Below are positions 47,559 through 56,589 of a DNA stretch of 64,000 nucleotides, piece by piece. A program made the translations under genes and the position numbers. The notes beneath the pieces are model-generated. The model was given only the letters and a program-made list of their open reading frames with translations, had not been told where the DNA came from and searched no databases. Each line of letters opens with the position of its first letter. The first letter of the stretch is position 1. The stretch is taken from positions 1,488,001 through 1,552,000 of the forward strand of contig NZ_CAKKNB010000001.1 of assembly GCF_918741295.1 (NCBI RefSeq), in the 5' to 3' direction. This stretch comes from Aquabacterium sp. CECT 9606 (GTDB taxonomy: Bacteria > Pseudomonadota > Gammaproteobacteria > Burkholderiales > Burkholderiaceae_C).

Positions 47559-48440
47559 TCACAGCAGGCCGCATTCGCGCAGCGCGGATTCAACGATGGT
47601 CTGGCCGGACTCGGTCAGTGTGGTCAAGGGCAGGCGCAGGGCACCGCCAGCCTTGCCCATGCGGGCCAGTGCCCACTTGACGGGAATCGGGTTGGGCTCG
47701 ACGAAGAGGTGCTTGTGCAAGGGCAGCAGGCCCATGTGCAACTCGACTGCGCGCTTGGTGTCCCCGGCCATGGCGGCTTTGCACAGCTCGGCCATGCGGC
47801 GCGGGGCCACGTTGGCCGTCACGCTGATGTTGCCGTGTCCGCCCAGCAGCATCAAAGCCACGGCGGTGGGGTCGTCGCCCGAGTAGATGCTGAAGCCCTT
47901 GGGCGCCTGCTTGATCAGCCAGGCGGCGCGCTCGATGTTGCCGGTGGCTTCTTTCAGGCCGATGACGCCGGGCAGCTTGGCCAGGCGCAGGGCGGTCTCG
48001 GGCGTCATGTCGGCCACGGTGCGGCCGGGCACGTTGTACAGCACCACGGGGATGTCCACCGCTTCAGTGATGGCCTTGAAGTGCTGGTAGATGCCTTCTT
48101 GAGTGGGTTTGTTGTAGTAGGGCACGACCTGCAGGGTGCAGTCGGCGCCGACCTTCTTGGCGTACTCGCTCAACTCGATGGCTTCGCGGGTGGAGTTGGC
48201 GCCGCAACCGGCCATGATCGGCACTCGGCCCGCAGCCTGCTCGACGGCCACGCGGATGATCTCGCGGTGCTCTTCGACGTCGACCGTGGGCGATTCGCCC
48301 GTGGTGCCGACCACGCCGATGCAGTTGGTGCCCTCGGCGATGTGCCAGTCGATCAGCTTGCGCAGGCTGTCGTAGTCAACGCTGCCGTCGTCGTGCAGGG
48401 GGGTGATGAGGGCGACGATACTGCCAAAAATGGATTTCAT
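47559..48440 (-). CDS. dapA: 4-hydroxy-tetrahydrodipicolinate synthase
   Basis: First committed step of diaminopimelate and lysine synthesis, condensing pyruvate with aspartate semialdehyde. 293 residues, TIM barrel. [13 protein letters not shown] binds the substrate carboxylate, Tyr in [13 protein letters not shown] and the Schiff-base Lys in [14 protein letters not shown] are the catalytic residues, and YSGDDPTAV follows. Co-transcribed with bamC. Confidence 0.97.
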   Translation of the reverse strand: MKSIFGSIVALITPLHDDGSVDYDSLRKLIDWHIAEGTNCIGVVGTTGESPTVDVEEHREIIRVAVEQAAGRVPIMAGCGANSTREAIELSEYAKKVGADCTLQVVPYYNKPTQEGIYQHFKAITEAVDIPVVLYNVPGRTVADMTPETALRLAKLPGVIGLKEATGNIERAAWLIKQAPKGFSIYSGDDPTAVALMLLGGHGNISVTANVAPRRMAELCKAAMAGDTKRAVELHMGLLPLHKHLFVEPNPIPVKWALARMGKAGGALRLPLTTLTESGQTIVESALRECGLL

Positions 48441-48546
48441 GCTGGTTCCTTCAATCGCGGGATTTTACCCAGCGAGGCGGGGGTCCTGTGTAAAGGGGAA
48501 TGCGGGGTATGCCCTGGGCTTGGCCGGAGGGCCTTTGAACGCACCA

Positions 48547-49356
48547 TCAATGCGGGCGTACGTCCTTGTTGAGCGCGGCCAGGGCCAGTTTGTCCACCAA
48601 GCCTGGCGCCACCAGTTTCATCCAACGCGCCAGCTTGCCTTTGGCTGACATGACGACTTCGCGCTGACGCTTCTCAGTGCCCACGCGGATCAGGCGGGCG
48701 CATTCTTCGATGGACATGGCGCCACGCTCGTCCAGGCCGCTTTGGCCTGCGGCCTGGCCCCGGGCGTTGAAGCCCCGGTAGCGGATCTCGGTGGCGACCA
48801 CGCCCGGGTAAGTGAGGGTGACCGACACGCCGTGCGGTTGCAGTTCAATCCGCAACGCTTCGAAAAAGCCGGTCATGGCGAACTTGGTGGCGCTGTAGGC
48901 GGTGCGGCCCGGCAAACCCACCAAACCGGCCAGGCTGGACACGACCACGATGCGGCCCCGGCTGGCCTTGAGGTGTGGCAGGGCGGCGTGCGTGCACCAG
49001 GCGCTGCCCCACAGGTTGATGCGCATGAGTTGTTCGTACCAGGCCATGTCGGTCACCTCTTCCAGCAGCGCGTGCGCCGACATGCCGGCGTTGTTGACCA
49101 GGGTGTCGATGCGGCCGTACTTGGCCACCGTGTCGGCGATCAAACCCCGGCAGGCCTCTTCCTGGCCCACGTCGGTGGGACGCACCAGCACCTCGGCCCC
49201 CAGTTGTCGGCACTGCTGGGCAACCTGTTCGAGTTTGTCGGCGCTGCGGGCGGCCAGCACGAGGGCCAGTTGGCCGCCTGCTCTCTGGGCCATTTGCCGG
49301 GCCAATTCGGCCCCGATGCCATCAGAGGCGCCAGTGATGATCACGACTTGTCTCAA
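48547..49356 (-). CDS. Short-chain dehydrogenase/reductase
   Basis: Classical SDR of about 269 residues. The cofactor motif is TGASDGIGAELARQM, then NNAGMSAHALL, with the catalytic Ser in VVSSLAGLVGLPG and Tyr-x3-Lys in AYSATKFAMTGF. The C-terminal tail (RWMKLVAPGLVDKLALAALN) is amphipathic. The likely start is TTG 49356, with GGAG six bases upstream; it overlaps the stop of the 47-residue gene as TTGA, indicating coupling. Substrate unknown; LPS- or lipid-type ketoacyl reduction and steroid-type substrates are all possible. Confidence 0.85.
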   Translation of the reverse strand: MRQVVIITGASDGIGAELARQMAQRAGGQLALVLAARSADKLEQVAQQCRQLGAEVLVRPTDVGQEEACRGLIADTVAKYGRIDTLVNNAGMSAHALLEEVTDMAWYEQLMRINLWGSAWCTHAALPHLKASRGRIVVVSSLAGLVGLPGRTAYSATKFAMTGFFEALRIELQPHGVSVTLTYPGVVATEIRYRGFNARGQAAGQSGLDERGAMSIEECARLIRVGTEKRQREVVMSAKGKLARWMKLVAPGLVDKLALAALNKDVRPH

Positions 49357-49496
49357 AAGCAACTCCAGATGCGCGTGGCCAGGTCAAAGACCAGTTGGCT
49401 GCGGAAATACATGAGGAAGACCAAGGCCAGCAACACAGCCACGCCCAGGTAGGCCAGCCAACGCCATGGTTTTAGATGGGGCTTGAGGGCAGCCAT
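49353..49496 (-). CDS. 47-residue single-pass membrane peptide
   Basis: Starts MAALKPHLKPWRWLAYLG, one membrane helix (YLGVAVLLALVFLMYF, about residues 15-31) and a C-terminus ending DLATRIWSCF. It lies 22 bases after the MFS gene and its stop overlaps the SDR start. The tidy placement in a minus-strand operon and the clean helix support a real gene; function unknown. Confidence 0.62.
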   Translation of the reverse strand: MAALKPHLKPWRWLAYLGVAVLLALVFLMYFRSQLVFDLATRIWSCF

Positions 49497-49518
49497 GCGG
49501 GTCTCGGCTCGCGGGATG

Positions 49519-50760
49519 TCAGGCCTGCGCCAGGGTCCGGCCCGCCGGGGCCTCATTTTCCTTGACGGGCAGGTTCAGGGCCGCCGCCAGCAAACCCAGG
49601 CCGACGGCCAACCACCAGACGACATCGTAGCTGCCCGTGGCATCGTACAAGCGCCCGCCCAGCCACACGCCCATGAAAGAGCCGATCTGGTGCGAGAAGA
49701 ACACCAGCGCGCCCAGCATGGACAAGTGCTGCACGCCCAGCATCTGTGCGACCACAGCGTTGGTGGGCGGCACGGTGGACAGCCACAAAGTGCCCATGGC
49801 TGCGGCGAACAAGCCCACCGTGAGCGGGCTGAGCGGCGTCAGGATGAACGCGATCATCACCACCGAGCGCAGGGTGTAGATGCCTGAGAGGATCCAGGTC
49901 TTGCGCCATTTTTGGCCCAAGGCGCCAGCCACATAGGTGCCGACCACGTTGAACAGGCCGATCAAGGCCAGGGCGGTGGTGGCCACGGTGGGGTCGAGCT
50001 GATGGTCTTTGAGGTAACTGGGCAGGTGCACGCCGATGAAGGCGAGCTGGAAACCGCACACAAAGTAGCCACCGGTCAACAAGAGGTAGCTTGGGTGGCT
50101 GAGCGCCTCGCGCAGGGCTTGTCCGGCGGTTTGCTTGAGTTCGGGGTTTTGAATGTTGCGGGCGGTGGCCTCGTCTCGCAGGGTTTGCGGGTCATCGCGC
50201 AGCCCCCAGGCCAGCGGGATCAGCAGCAGCGCAATGCTGGCCAGCACCCACAAGGCCTGTTGCCAGCCCAGGTGGCTGATCAGCAGGCTGGACACTGGCA
50301 CCATCAGGAATTGTCCGAAAGACCCGGCCGCGGCGGTGATGCCCATGGCCCAGGATCGGCGGCTTGGGTCAACATGGCGGCCGAGCACGCCATAAACCAC
50401 CGCGTAGGTGGAGCAGGCCTGGCCCAGGCCGACCAGCACCCCGGTGCTGAGCATGAAGAGCGTGGGGGTGCCTGCCAAGGACATGCCGAGCAGGCCGCAG
50501 CCATAAAGCAGGGCACCGGCCCACAACACCCAGAAGGCGCCACGGCGGTCGGCCCACCATCCCACGATGGGCCCGGCGGCACCCCAGACCAGGTTTTGCA
50601 CTGCCATCGCCAGCGAGAACGACTCGCGGCTCCAGCCACGTTCCATGATGATCGGTTGCAGCCACAGGCCAAAGCCGTGGCGGATGCCCATGGACAGGGT
50701 GACGACCAGGGCGCCGCACAGCAGCAATTGCTGCAAAGGCAGGCGGGAATCGTTGCGCAT
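49519..50760 (-). CDS. MFS transporter
   Basis: 413 residues, twelve membrane segments. Resembles the oxalate/formate-antiporter-like and monocarboxylate group (VTLSMGIRHGFGLWLQPI, WSRESFSLAMAVQNLVWGAAGP, GWWADRRGAFW as the loop 2-3 motif, and SYLLLTGGYFVCGFQLAFIGVHLPSYL in the second half). Substrate is not evident. It lies 47 bases downstream of fliE on the same strand and leads into the 47-residue membrane peptide and the SDR. Confidence 0.9.
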   Translation of the reverse strand: MRNDSRLPLQQLLLCGALVVTLSMGIRHGFGLWLQPIIMERGWSRESFSLAMAVQNLVWGAAGPIVGWWADRRGAFWVLWAGALLYGCGLLGMSLAGTPTLFMLSTGVLVGLGQACSTYAVVYGVLGRHVDPSRRSWAMGITAAAGSFGQFLMVPVSSLLISHLGWQQALWVLASIALLLIPLAWGLRDDPQTLRDEATARNIQNPELKQTAGQALREALSHPSYLLLTGGYFVCGFQLAFIGVHLPSYLKDHQLDPTVATTALALIGLFNVVGTYVAGALGQKWRKTWILSGIYTLRSVVMIAFILTPLSPLTVGLFAAAMGTLWLSTVPPTNAVVAQMLGVQHLSMLGALVFFSHQIGSFMGVWLGGRLYDATGSYDVVWWLAVGLGLLAAALNLPVKENEAPAGRTLAQA

Positions 50761-50807
50761 GAGGAGGGCGCCCGGCCAGGGCGCGGTGGGTTGAACAGGC
50801 GGGTCGG

Positions 50808-51158
50808 TCAGACCTGCATGTTCATGATATCCGTGTAAGCCTGAACCAGCTTGTTGCGCACTTGAACCGCCGACTGAAAACCGAGCTGCGCCTTTTGCAT
50901 GGCGACCATGGTTTGTTCCAGGCTGACGGTGGGGTTGTCGAATTGCACTTCCCGCTGCATGGCAGTAGCCTGGTTCTGGGCTTGGCTGACGGAGCCCAAG
51001 GCACTGGAAAAAGCCGCCTGGAAGCTCGATTTCTCGACGTTGCCGGTGCCGCCCAGGGCGTCAAGCCGGGTTTTGGCCTGAACGCGCTCGGCGATATCGG
51101 ACATGCCGGCTTTGGCCGCGGCTTGTGCGAAATCAAAAGGCTTAAGTTTCAGGTCCAT
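50808..51158 (-). CDS. fliE: Flagellar hook-basal body complex protein FliE
   Basis: Joins the MS ring to the proximal rod and is an early export substrate. 116 residues. The C-terminal part QREVQFDNPTVSLEQTMVAMQKAQLGFQSAVQVRNKLVQAYTDIMNMQV, quoted here by its key pieces NPTVSLEQTMVAMQKA and RNKLVQAYTDIMNMQ, is diagnostic. The gene is transcribed away from fliF, the arrangement of E. coli and Salmonella. Confidence 0.95.
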   Translation of the reverse strand: MDLKLKPFDFAQAAAKAGMSDIAERVQAKTRLDALGGTGNVEKSSFQAAFSSALGSVSQAQNQATAMQREVQFDNPTVSLEQTMVAMQKAQLGFQSAVQVRNKLVQAYTDIMNMQV

Positions 51159-51238
51159 GGTGCCGTTATCTCAGACAAGGCGTGATGCAGTTCACCACGA
51201 TGCCAATACTAGGCGTCCATGCTTGATCCGAAGTTGGG

Positions 51239-51274
51239 AAGTGCCCGGTAAATCTGCGGCTGTTCCCGGCACTT
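51239..51274. repeat. Inverted repeat in the fliE-fliF divergent region
   Basis: AAGTGCC at 51239-51245 and GGCACTT at 51268-51274 are perfect reverse complements, with 22 bases between centres of the arms. They lie in the 206-base region between two divergent flagellar operons and could be a shared activator site. I could not match a sigma-28 or sigma-54 promoter here. Confidence 0.4.
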
Positions 51275-51364
51275 TTGCCTGCTCTTCCTCCGAATAATGG
51301 ACGTGTTCCGGCGGGTTTGCGGCATCGTATGGTTTCGATGCGCGACCCAACGCTTCGACCACAC

Positions 51365-53092
51365 ATGGAAGTCACAGTCGCACCAACTCAAGCTGTCATC
51401 GCATCGCCCAACCAGGCGGTCGAACCCACCCCGCCGCTCAATTTTGTTCAGCGCGTGGGGGCATTGCCCATGCAGCGCAAATTGATGCTGGGGGGCGGTC
51501 TGGCGGCCATCGTCGCCATCTTCATTGCGATGGTGTTGTGGGGCAAGCAGGGCGATTTCCGGGTGCTGTACGCCAATTTGTCCGACAAGGACGGCGGCGC
51601 GATCGTGGCCTCGCTGCAGCAGATGAACGTGCCTTACAAATACGCTGACGGCGGCGGTGCCATCCTGGTGCCGGCCGACAAGGTGCACGACGTGCGCCTG
51701 AAGCTGGCTTCCGCCGGTTTGCCCAAGGGCTCGGTGGTGGGTTTTGAATTGATGGAAACCCAGAAATTCGGCGTCACTCAATTCCAGGAACGCTTGAACT
51801 TTCAGCGGGGTCTGGAAGGCGAGCTGACCCGCTCGATCCAGACCCTGAACGGTGTGCAGAGCGCCCGGGTGCACCTGGCCTTGCCCAACCAGAATGGCTT
51901 CTTCCGCGAACAACAAAAACCGTCGGCCTCCGTGGTGTTGACCTTGTACCCCGGCCGCACCCTGGACCGGGGCCAAGTGGCGGGCATCGTGCACCTGGTG
52001 TCGTCCAGCGTGCCCGAAATGCCCACCAAGGCCGTGAGCGTGCTGGATCAATCGGGCGGCTTGCTGTCAGGCCCCAATGATGGCGTGGACCAGGCCGGCC
52101 TGGATGCCCAGCAGCTGCAATACGTGCATCAGATCGAAGCCAACTACACACAGCGTATCAAGGACATCCTGGAGCCAGTGCTGGGCCAGAACAACCTGCG
52201 CGCCCAAGTCACGGCCGATGTGGATTTCTCACAAGTTGAATCCACTGCCGAAGAATACAAACCCAATCAAGGCCAGGCGCCCGCCTCGGTGCGCAGCCAG
52301 CAAAGCACGGAGCAATCGGGCGGTGGCACGGCCACGCCATCGGGTGTGCCGGGTGCGGCCAGTAACCAGCCGCCCACGCCCGCGACGGCGCCGGTGAACG
52401 GAACGGCGCAAGCGCTGCAGGCCGGCCAGGGCGCCGGTGGCACGACAGGCACCAGCCGCCGCGAGGCTGTCACCAACTACGAAGTGGACAAGACGGTGCG
52501 CGTGACGCGCAACGCCACCGGCACGATCAAGCGCTTGAACGCCGCCGTGGTGCTGAACAGCCGCTCGGTGACCGATGCCAAGGGCAAGACCACGGTGCAG
52601 CCCATCAGCCAGGAAGAACTGGACAAGTTGACGGCGCTGGTGCGCGAGACCATTGGCTTCAACGAGCAGCGTGGCGATTCGGTCAAGTTGATCAACACGC
52701 CTTTCCAGGTGGTGAAAGAAGAGCCGGACAACACGCCGTTCTGGAAGAGCCCCGAGACGGTGGACCTGCTGCGCACATTGGCCGTGCCGGGCGCCCTGAC
52801 GCTGGCAGCGCTGATCGTGGTGTTCGGCGCGATCCGCCCCGCCATCAAGGCAGCCCAGCCTGCCGTGTCTGAAGAAGACAAACAACCCAAATTGAACGCG
52901 GTGGTCGATGACGTGCAAGAGCTGCCTGGCTTGCAGACGGTGCCGCCCGGCATGGTGATGGGCCCGAACGGCCAGTTGTTGCCGGCCCTGGGTGCGCCCA
53001 CAGGTGATGCACGTCTGGAAGCGGCGCGCCAGTTGGCGCGTGAGAACCCCGCGGCCATGGCTGGTGTGATGCGCGAATGGATGGCTGGTTAG
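51365..53092 (+). CDS. fliF: Flagellar MS-ring protein FliF
   Basis: Forms the membrane ring of the basal body. 575 residues. The first membrane segment is LMLGGGLAAIVAIFIAMVLW (about 40-60). Periplasmic ring-building motifs RBM1-3 follow (LYANLSDKDGGAIVASL, FQRGLEGELTRSIQTL, VHLALPNQNGFF). A low-complexity loop of about 60 residues rich in Gln, Ala and Gly lies near 330-390. The second segment is TLAVPGALTLAALIVVFGAI, and the C-terminal cytoplasmic tail binds FliG. I use ATG 51365; upstream in-frame ATGs at 51329 and 51338 are possible. Confidence 0.95.
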   Translation: MEVTVAPTQAVIASPNQAVEPTPPLNFVQRVGALPMQRKLMLGGGLAAIVAIFIAMVLWGKQGDFRVLYANLSDKDGGAIVASLQQMNVPYKYADGGGAILVPADKVHDVRLKLASAGLPKGSVVGFELMETQKFGVTQFQERLNFQRGLEGELTRSIQTLNGVQSARVHLALPNQNGFFREQQKPSASVVLTLYPGRTLDRGQVAGIVHLVSSSVPEMPTKAVSVLDQSGGLLSGPNDGVDQAGLDAQQLQYVHQIEANYTQRIKDILEPVLGQNNLRAQVTADVDFSQVESTAEEYKPNQGQAPASVRSQQSTEQSGGGTATPSGVPGAASNQPPTPATAPVNGTAQALQAGQGAGGTTGTSRREAVTNYEVDKTVRVTRNATGTIKRLNAAVVLNSRSVTDAKGKTTVQPISQEELDKLTALVRETIGFNEQRGDSVKLINTPFQVVKEEPDNTPFWKSPETVDLLRTLAVPGALTLAALIVVFGAIRPAIKAAQPAVSEEDKQPKLNAVVDDVQELPGLQTVPPGMVMGPNGQLLPALGAPTGDARLEAARQLARENPAAMAGVMREWMAG

Positions 53093-53102
53093 TCAAGGAC
53101 GG

Positions 53103-54104
53103 ATGAACATGGATGACAAAGGACTCGAAGACGCTGCGATCTTGCTCATGTCACTGGGCGAGGAAGAGGCTGCCGAGGTCTTTAAACACCTGGAGCCCAA
53201 GGAAGTGCAAGGCCTGGGTGAAACGATCGCCAAGCTCAAGTCGGTGCCACGCGACCGCGTTGAAAAAGTGCTGACACGTTTTGCCGATGATTCGAGCGAC
53301 CTGGGCGTGCTGGTGCCCGACACCGATGAGTACATCAAGGCGGTTTTGCGCAAAGCCTTGGGTGATGAAAAAGCCAATCTGTTGATCGACCGGATCATCC
53401 AGGGCAGTGATGTCACGGGCATCGAAAGCCTGAAATGGATGGACGCTCAATCGGTGGCCGAACTGCTGCGTAACGAGCATCCCCAGATCGTGGCCGCCAT
53501 CCTGGTCCACCTGGATCCTGATCAATGTTCATCGGTGCTGAAGTCGTTCTCGGACCGCCACCGCAATGAGGTGATGGTGCGCATCGCCACCCTGGACGGC
53601 ATCCAGCCGCAGGCTTTGAAGGACCTCAACGATGTCTTGTCTCGCGTTTTGGCGGGCGGCACCCAGATCCGCAAGTCGTCGCTCGGCGGCGTGAAACCTG
53701 CCGCCGAGATCATCAACCTGATGGGCTCCAGCCTGGAAACCTCGGTGCTGGATTACATCCGCGAAAGCGACGCGGACCTGGCGCAGAAGATCATGGACAA
53801 CATGTTCACCTTCGACGACCTGGAGAAGCTGGACGACAAGGGTTTCCAGGCCTTGCTCAAGGAAGTTCAGACCGAATCGCTCATCATCGCGCTCAAGGGA
53901 GCTTCGCCAGAGATCCGCGAGAAGGTGTTCAAGAACATGTCCAGCCGCGCGGCCGAAACGCTGCGTGAAGATTTGGAATCGCGCGGCCCGGTCAAGCTGT
54001 CCGAGGTCGAAGGCGAGCAAAAGGAAATGCTCAAGATCGTGCGGCGCCTGGCCGACGAAGGGCAGATAGCCTTGGCCAGCGGAGGCGACGATGAGTACGT
54101 CTAA
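53103..54104 (+). CDS. fliG: Flagellar motor switch protein FliG
   Basis: Rotor protein that meets the stator and sets torque and direction. 333 residues: N-terminal domain (ILLMSLGEEEAAEVFKHL), middle domain with the EHPQIVAAIL motif (RNEHPQIVAAILVHLDPDQ) and C-terminal torque helix (FDDLEKLDDKGFQALLKEV) with the charged residues. AAGGA is nine bases before the second Met (53109) and only three before the first, so 53109 may be the true start. It overlaps fliH by 14 bases. Confidence 0.95.
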   Translation: MNMDDKGLEDAAILLMSLGEEEAAEVFKHLEPKEVQGLGETIAKLKSVPRDRVEKVLTRFADDSSDLGVLVPDTDEYIKAVLRKALGDEKANLLIDRIIQGSDVTGIESLKWMDAQSVAELLRNEHPQIVAAILVHLDPDQCSSVLKSFSDRHRNEVMVRIATLDGIQPQALKDLNDVLSRVLAGGTQIRKSSLGGVKPAAEIINLMGSSLETSVLDYIRESDADLAQKIMDNMFTFDDLEKLDDKGFQALLKEVQTESLIIALKGASPEIREKVFKNMSSRAAETLREDLESRGPVKLSEVEGEQKEMLKIVRRLADEGQIALASGGDDEYV

Positions 54105-55158
54105 GCCCGTGCCGCCAGGCGGAGGCAACAACGGTGGCAATGGCAATGGCAATGGCCACGGCGGCAACGTGCCGAATTCGTACACGCGTTTCATCCCTCG
54201 CGAAGAGCTGGGATCGTTTGCCGCCTGGAACCCCCAAACGTTCGAACAACCCTCGCCCGACAAGGGCGACCCTGCGGGCGAGTCGGGTGTTCGCAAGCAG
54301 ACATTCTCGGAGCGGGCGGCAGCCAGCGTGCCTTTGACGGTGAAGCCGGCAGCCGGTGCCTCGGCGAAAGCCGCCCCGGCCGGTGCCAAGCCAACTGCGG
54401 CTACCGCCAGGCCCGCTGCACCCAAGCCGGCGCCCAAGGCCACGGTCACCAGCATCAAGCGGCAACCTTTGGTGGGCGGCATGCCCGGCGAAGAAGCCCC
54501 CATGCCCCCTGAGCCTCCGGCGCCCCCCACCCCAGCGCCCGATGTTGAAGAGCTGGTCGACAAGGCCCACAAATCGGGTTACCAGGATGGCTACCGCAAT
54601 GGCCTGATCGCGCTCGAAAGCTACAAGCAGACCCAGGCGGCCCAACTGGCCGCCTACATGAACGACCAGATCGGCGCACTGGCGTCCGACTTCCACCACC
54701 GCCTGGAATCGCTGGAGCAGCAACTGGCTGGCCGGATTGCCGGTGTGGCGCTGGAGCTGGCCCGCCAAGTGGTGCGCAGCGAGCTGGATCAACGCCCCGA
54801 AGCCGTGCTGACGGTCGCTGAAGAAGCGCTCAGCGTGCTGCTGTCGTCCGCCAAGCAGATCGTGGTGCGCCTGAACCCTGACGACAACGCGCTGGCCCAA
54901 GGGTCTTTGACCGAGGTGTTGCAAGCCCGGGGTGCCCGCCTCTTGCCCGATGCCTCGGTGACACGTGGTGGCTGCCTGGTCGAGTCCGACATCGCTGTGG
55001 TGGATGCCAGCGTGGAAGCGCGCTGGTTCCGCGCCGCCGCCGCGATGGGCAGCCAGACCGCATGGAATGGCGGCCACGAGGTGCCTTACACCCCCGTGGA
55101 CAACGGTGACAGCACCGACATGGATGACGAATTGCCCTCTGCCGGAGATGCCGCATGA
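54091..55158 (+). CDS. fliH: Flagellar assembly protein FliH
   Basis: Stator and regulator of the FliI export ATPase. 355 residues, longer than the usual 230-250 because of a Gly/Asn-rich start (GGGNNGGNGNGNGHGG) and a Pro/Ala-rich linker to about residue 155. The core follows: YQDGYRNGLIALESYKQ (GxxxG-type coiled region), LAGRIAGVALELARQVVRSEL and KQIVVRLNPDDNALA. A TGGCAA repeat encodes part of the start. Overlaps fliG by 14 and fliI by four bases. Confidence 0.93.
   Translation: MSTSKPVPPGGGNNGGNGNGNGHGGNVPNSYTRFIPREELGSFAAWNPQTFEQPSPDKGDPAGESGVRKQTFSERAAASVPLTVKPAAGASAKAAPAGAKPTAATARPAAPKPAPKATVTSIKRQPLVGGMPGEEAPMPPEPPAPPTPAPDVEELVDKAHKSGYQDGYRNGLIALESYKQTQAAQLAAYMNDQIGALASDFHHRLESLEQQLAGRIAGVALELARQVVRSELDQRPEAVLTVAEEALSVLLSSAKQIVVRLNPDDNALAQGSLTEVLQARGARLLPDASVTRGGCLVESDIAVVDASVEARWFRAAAAMGSQTAWNGGHEVPYTPVDNGDSTDMDDELPSAGDAA
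54135..54158 (+). repeat. Hexanucleotide repeat TGGCAA x3.5 in fliH
   Basis: TGGCAA, TGGCAA, TGGCAA, TGGCCA in tandem, encoding Gly-Asn repeats near the N-terminus. The unit is a multiple of three, so copy changes would alter length without a frameshift. Confidence 0.7.
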
Positions 55159-56588
55159 ACATGCCCATTCGCGCCGCTGGCCAAGGCGTGGCCATGGACC
55201 GCTGGAACCGCTTCCTGGGTGACCTGGACGACTGCGCCAGCACCGCCATCCCGCTGGAAAACCAAGGCAAGCTGGTCCGCGTGGCTGGCTTGGTGCTGGA
55301 GGCCGCAGGCCTGCGCCTGCCCGTGGGCGCGGTGTGTGAGATCCATTCCGAAACCCGTCTGGAAGCCCAGCCCGTGCTGGCCGAGGTGGTGGGTTTTGCC
55401 GGCGATCGGGCCTACCTGATGCCGACGGCCGAAGCGCACGGCTTGTCCAGCGGCGCCCGCGTGGTGCCGCGCGCCATCCCCATCAATCCGCCTTTGCTGG
55501 GCCGGCCCAACCACCCCTGGCGCCGCAGCGAAGACCGCACCCGCCACCTGCCCATCGGCAGTGGCCTGCTGGGCCGCGTGGTCAACGCCCACGGTGAACC
55601 CCTGGACCGCCACGGCCCCTTGAACCACGTGCGCAGCGAACCCCTGGTGCGCCGCCCCATGAATGCCATGGAGCGCGACCCCGTGCGCCTGCCTTTGGAC
55701 ACCGGCGTTCGCGCCATCAACACCATGCTGACGGTGGGCCGTGGCCAGCGCATCGGCCTGTTCGCCGGCTCCGGCGTCGGTAAATCGGTGTTGCTGGGCA
55801 TGATGGCCCGCTACACCCAGGCCGACGTCATCGTGGTGGGGCTGATTGGTGAACGGGGCCGTGAAGTCAAGGAATTCATCGAAGACATTCTGGGTGAAGA
55901 CGGCCTGGCCAGATCGGTGGTGGTGGCCGCACCCGCGGATGCACCCCCATTGACGCGCATGCAAGGCGCGAACTACGCTACTGCGGTGGCTGAACACTTT
56001 CGTGACCAGGGCCTGCATGTGCTGTTGTTGATGGACTCGCTCACCCGGTATGCCATGGCCCAGCGCGAAATCGCCCTGGCCATTGGCGAGCCGCCTGCCA
56101 CGAAGGGCTATCCGCCTTCGTGCTTTGCCAAGCTGCCCCAATTGGTGGAGCGCAGCGGCAACGGCCTGAATGGCCACGGTTCCATCACTGCCTTCTACAC
56201 CGTGCTGTCCGAAGGCGACGACCAGCAAGACCCCATTGCCGACGCTGCCCGCGCCATCCTTGACGGCCACATCGTGCTGTCGCGCGACCTGGCCGAGGCG
56301 GGGCACTTTCCGGCCATCGACATTGAAAAATCGGCCTCGCGCGTGATGAACAACGTGGCCAGCAGCGAGCACATCGATTCGTCGCGCCGCTTCCGGCAGC
56401 TGTGGTCCAAGTACAGCAAGGCCAAGGACCTGATCCAGCTGGGTGCTTATGTGCCCGGACACGACCGCGACCTGGACCAGGCCGTGAAACTGCACCCGGC
56501 CATGGTGGCCATGCTCCAACAAGACATGCACCTGCCTGCGCGCCTGGATGACAGCGTCGAGCAACTGCGTCACATCGTGAGCGATTGA
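55155..56588 (+). CDS. fliI: Flagellum-specific ATPase FliI
   Basis: Hexameric ATPase of the flagellar type III export apparatus, homologous to F1-beta. 477 residues. Walker A is FAGSGVGKSVLL (about residue 205), Walker B near VLLLMDSLTRYAMA, with GERGREVKEF between. SGSITAFYTVLSEGDD-like NGHGSITAFYTVLSEGDDQ and LDGHIVLSRDLAEAGHFPAI are typical. ATG overlaps the fliH stop by four bases and fliJ follows by one base. Confidence 0.96.
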   Translation: MNMPIRAAGQGVAMDRWNRFLGDLDDCASTAIPLENQGKLVRVAGLVLEAAGLRLPVGAVCEIHSETRLEAQPVLAEVVGFAGDRAYLMPTAEAHGLSSGARVVPRAIPINPPLLGRPNHPWRRSEDRTRHLPIGSGLLGRVVNAHGEPLDRHGPLNHVRSEPLVRRPMNAMERDPVRLPLDTGVRAINTMLTVGRGQRIGLFAGSGVGKSVLLGMMARYTQADVIVVGLIGERGREVKEFIEDILGEDGLARSVVVAAPADAPPLTRMQGANYATAVAEHFRDQGLHVLLLMDSLTRYAMAQREIALAIGEPPATKGYPPSCFAKLPQLVERSGNGLNGHGSITAFYTVLSEGDDQQDPIADAARAILDGHIVLSRDLAEAGHFPAIDIEKSASRVMNNVASSEHIDSSRRFRQLWSKYSKAKDLIQLGAYVPGHDRDLDQAVKLHPAMVAMLQQDMHLPARLDDSVEQLRHIVSD

Positions 56589-56589
56589 G

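Noticed and set aside
51239-51280. Sigma-54-like promoter before fliF (GGCAC...TGC)
   Set aside because: Spacing between the GG and GC elements does not fit the required ten bases on either strand.
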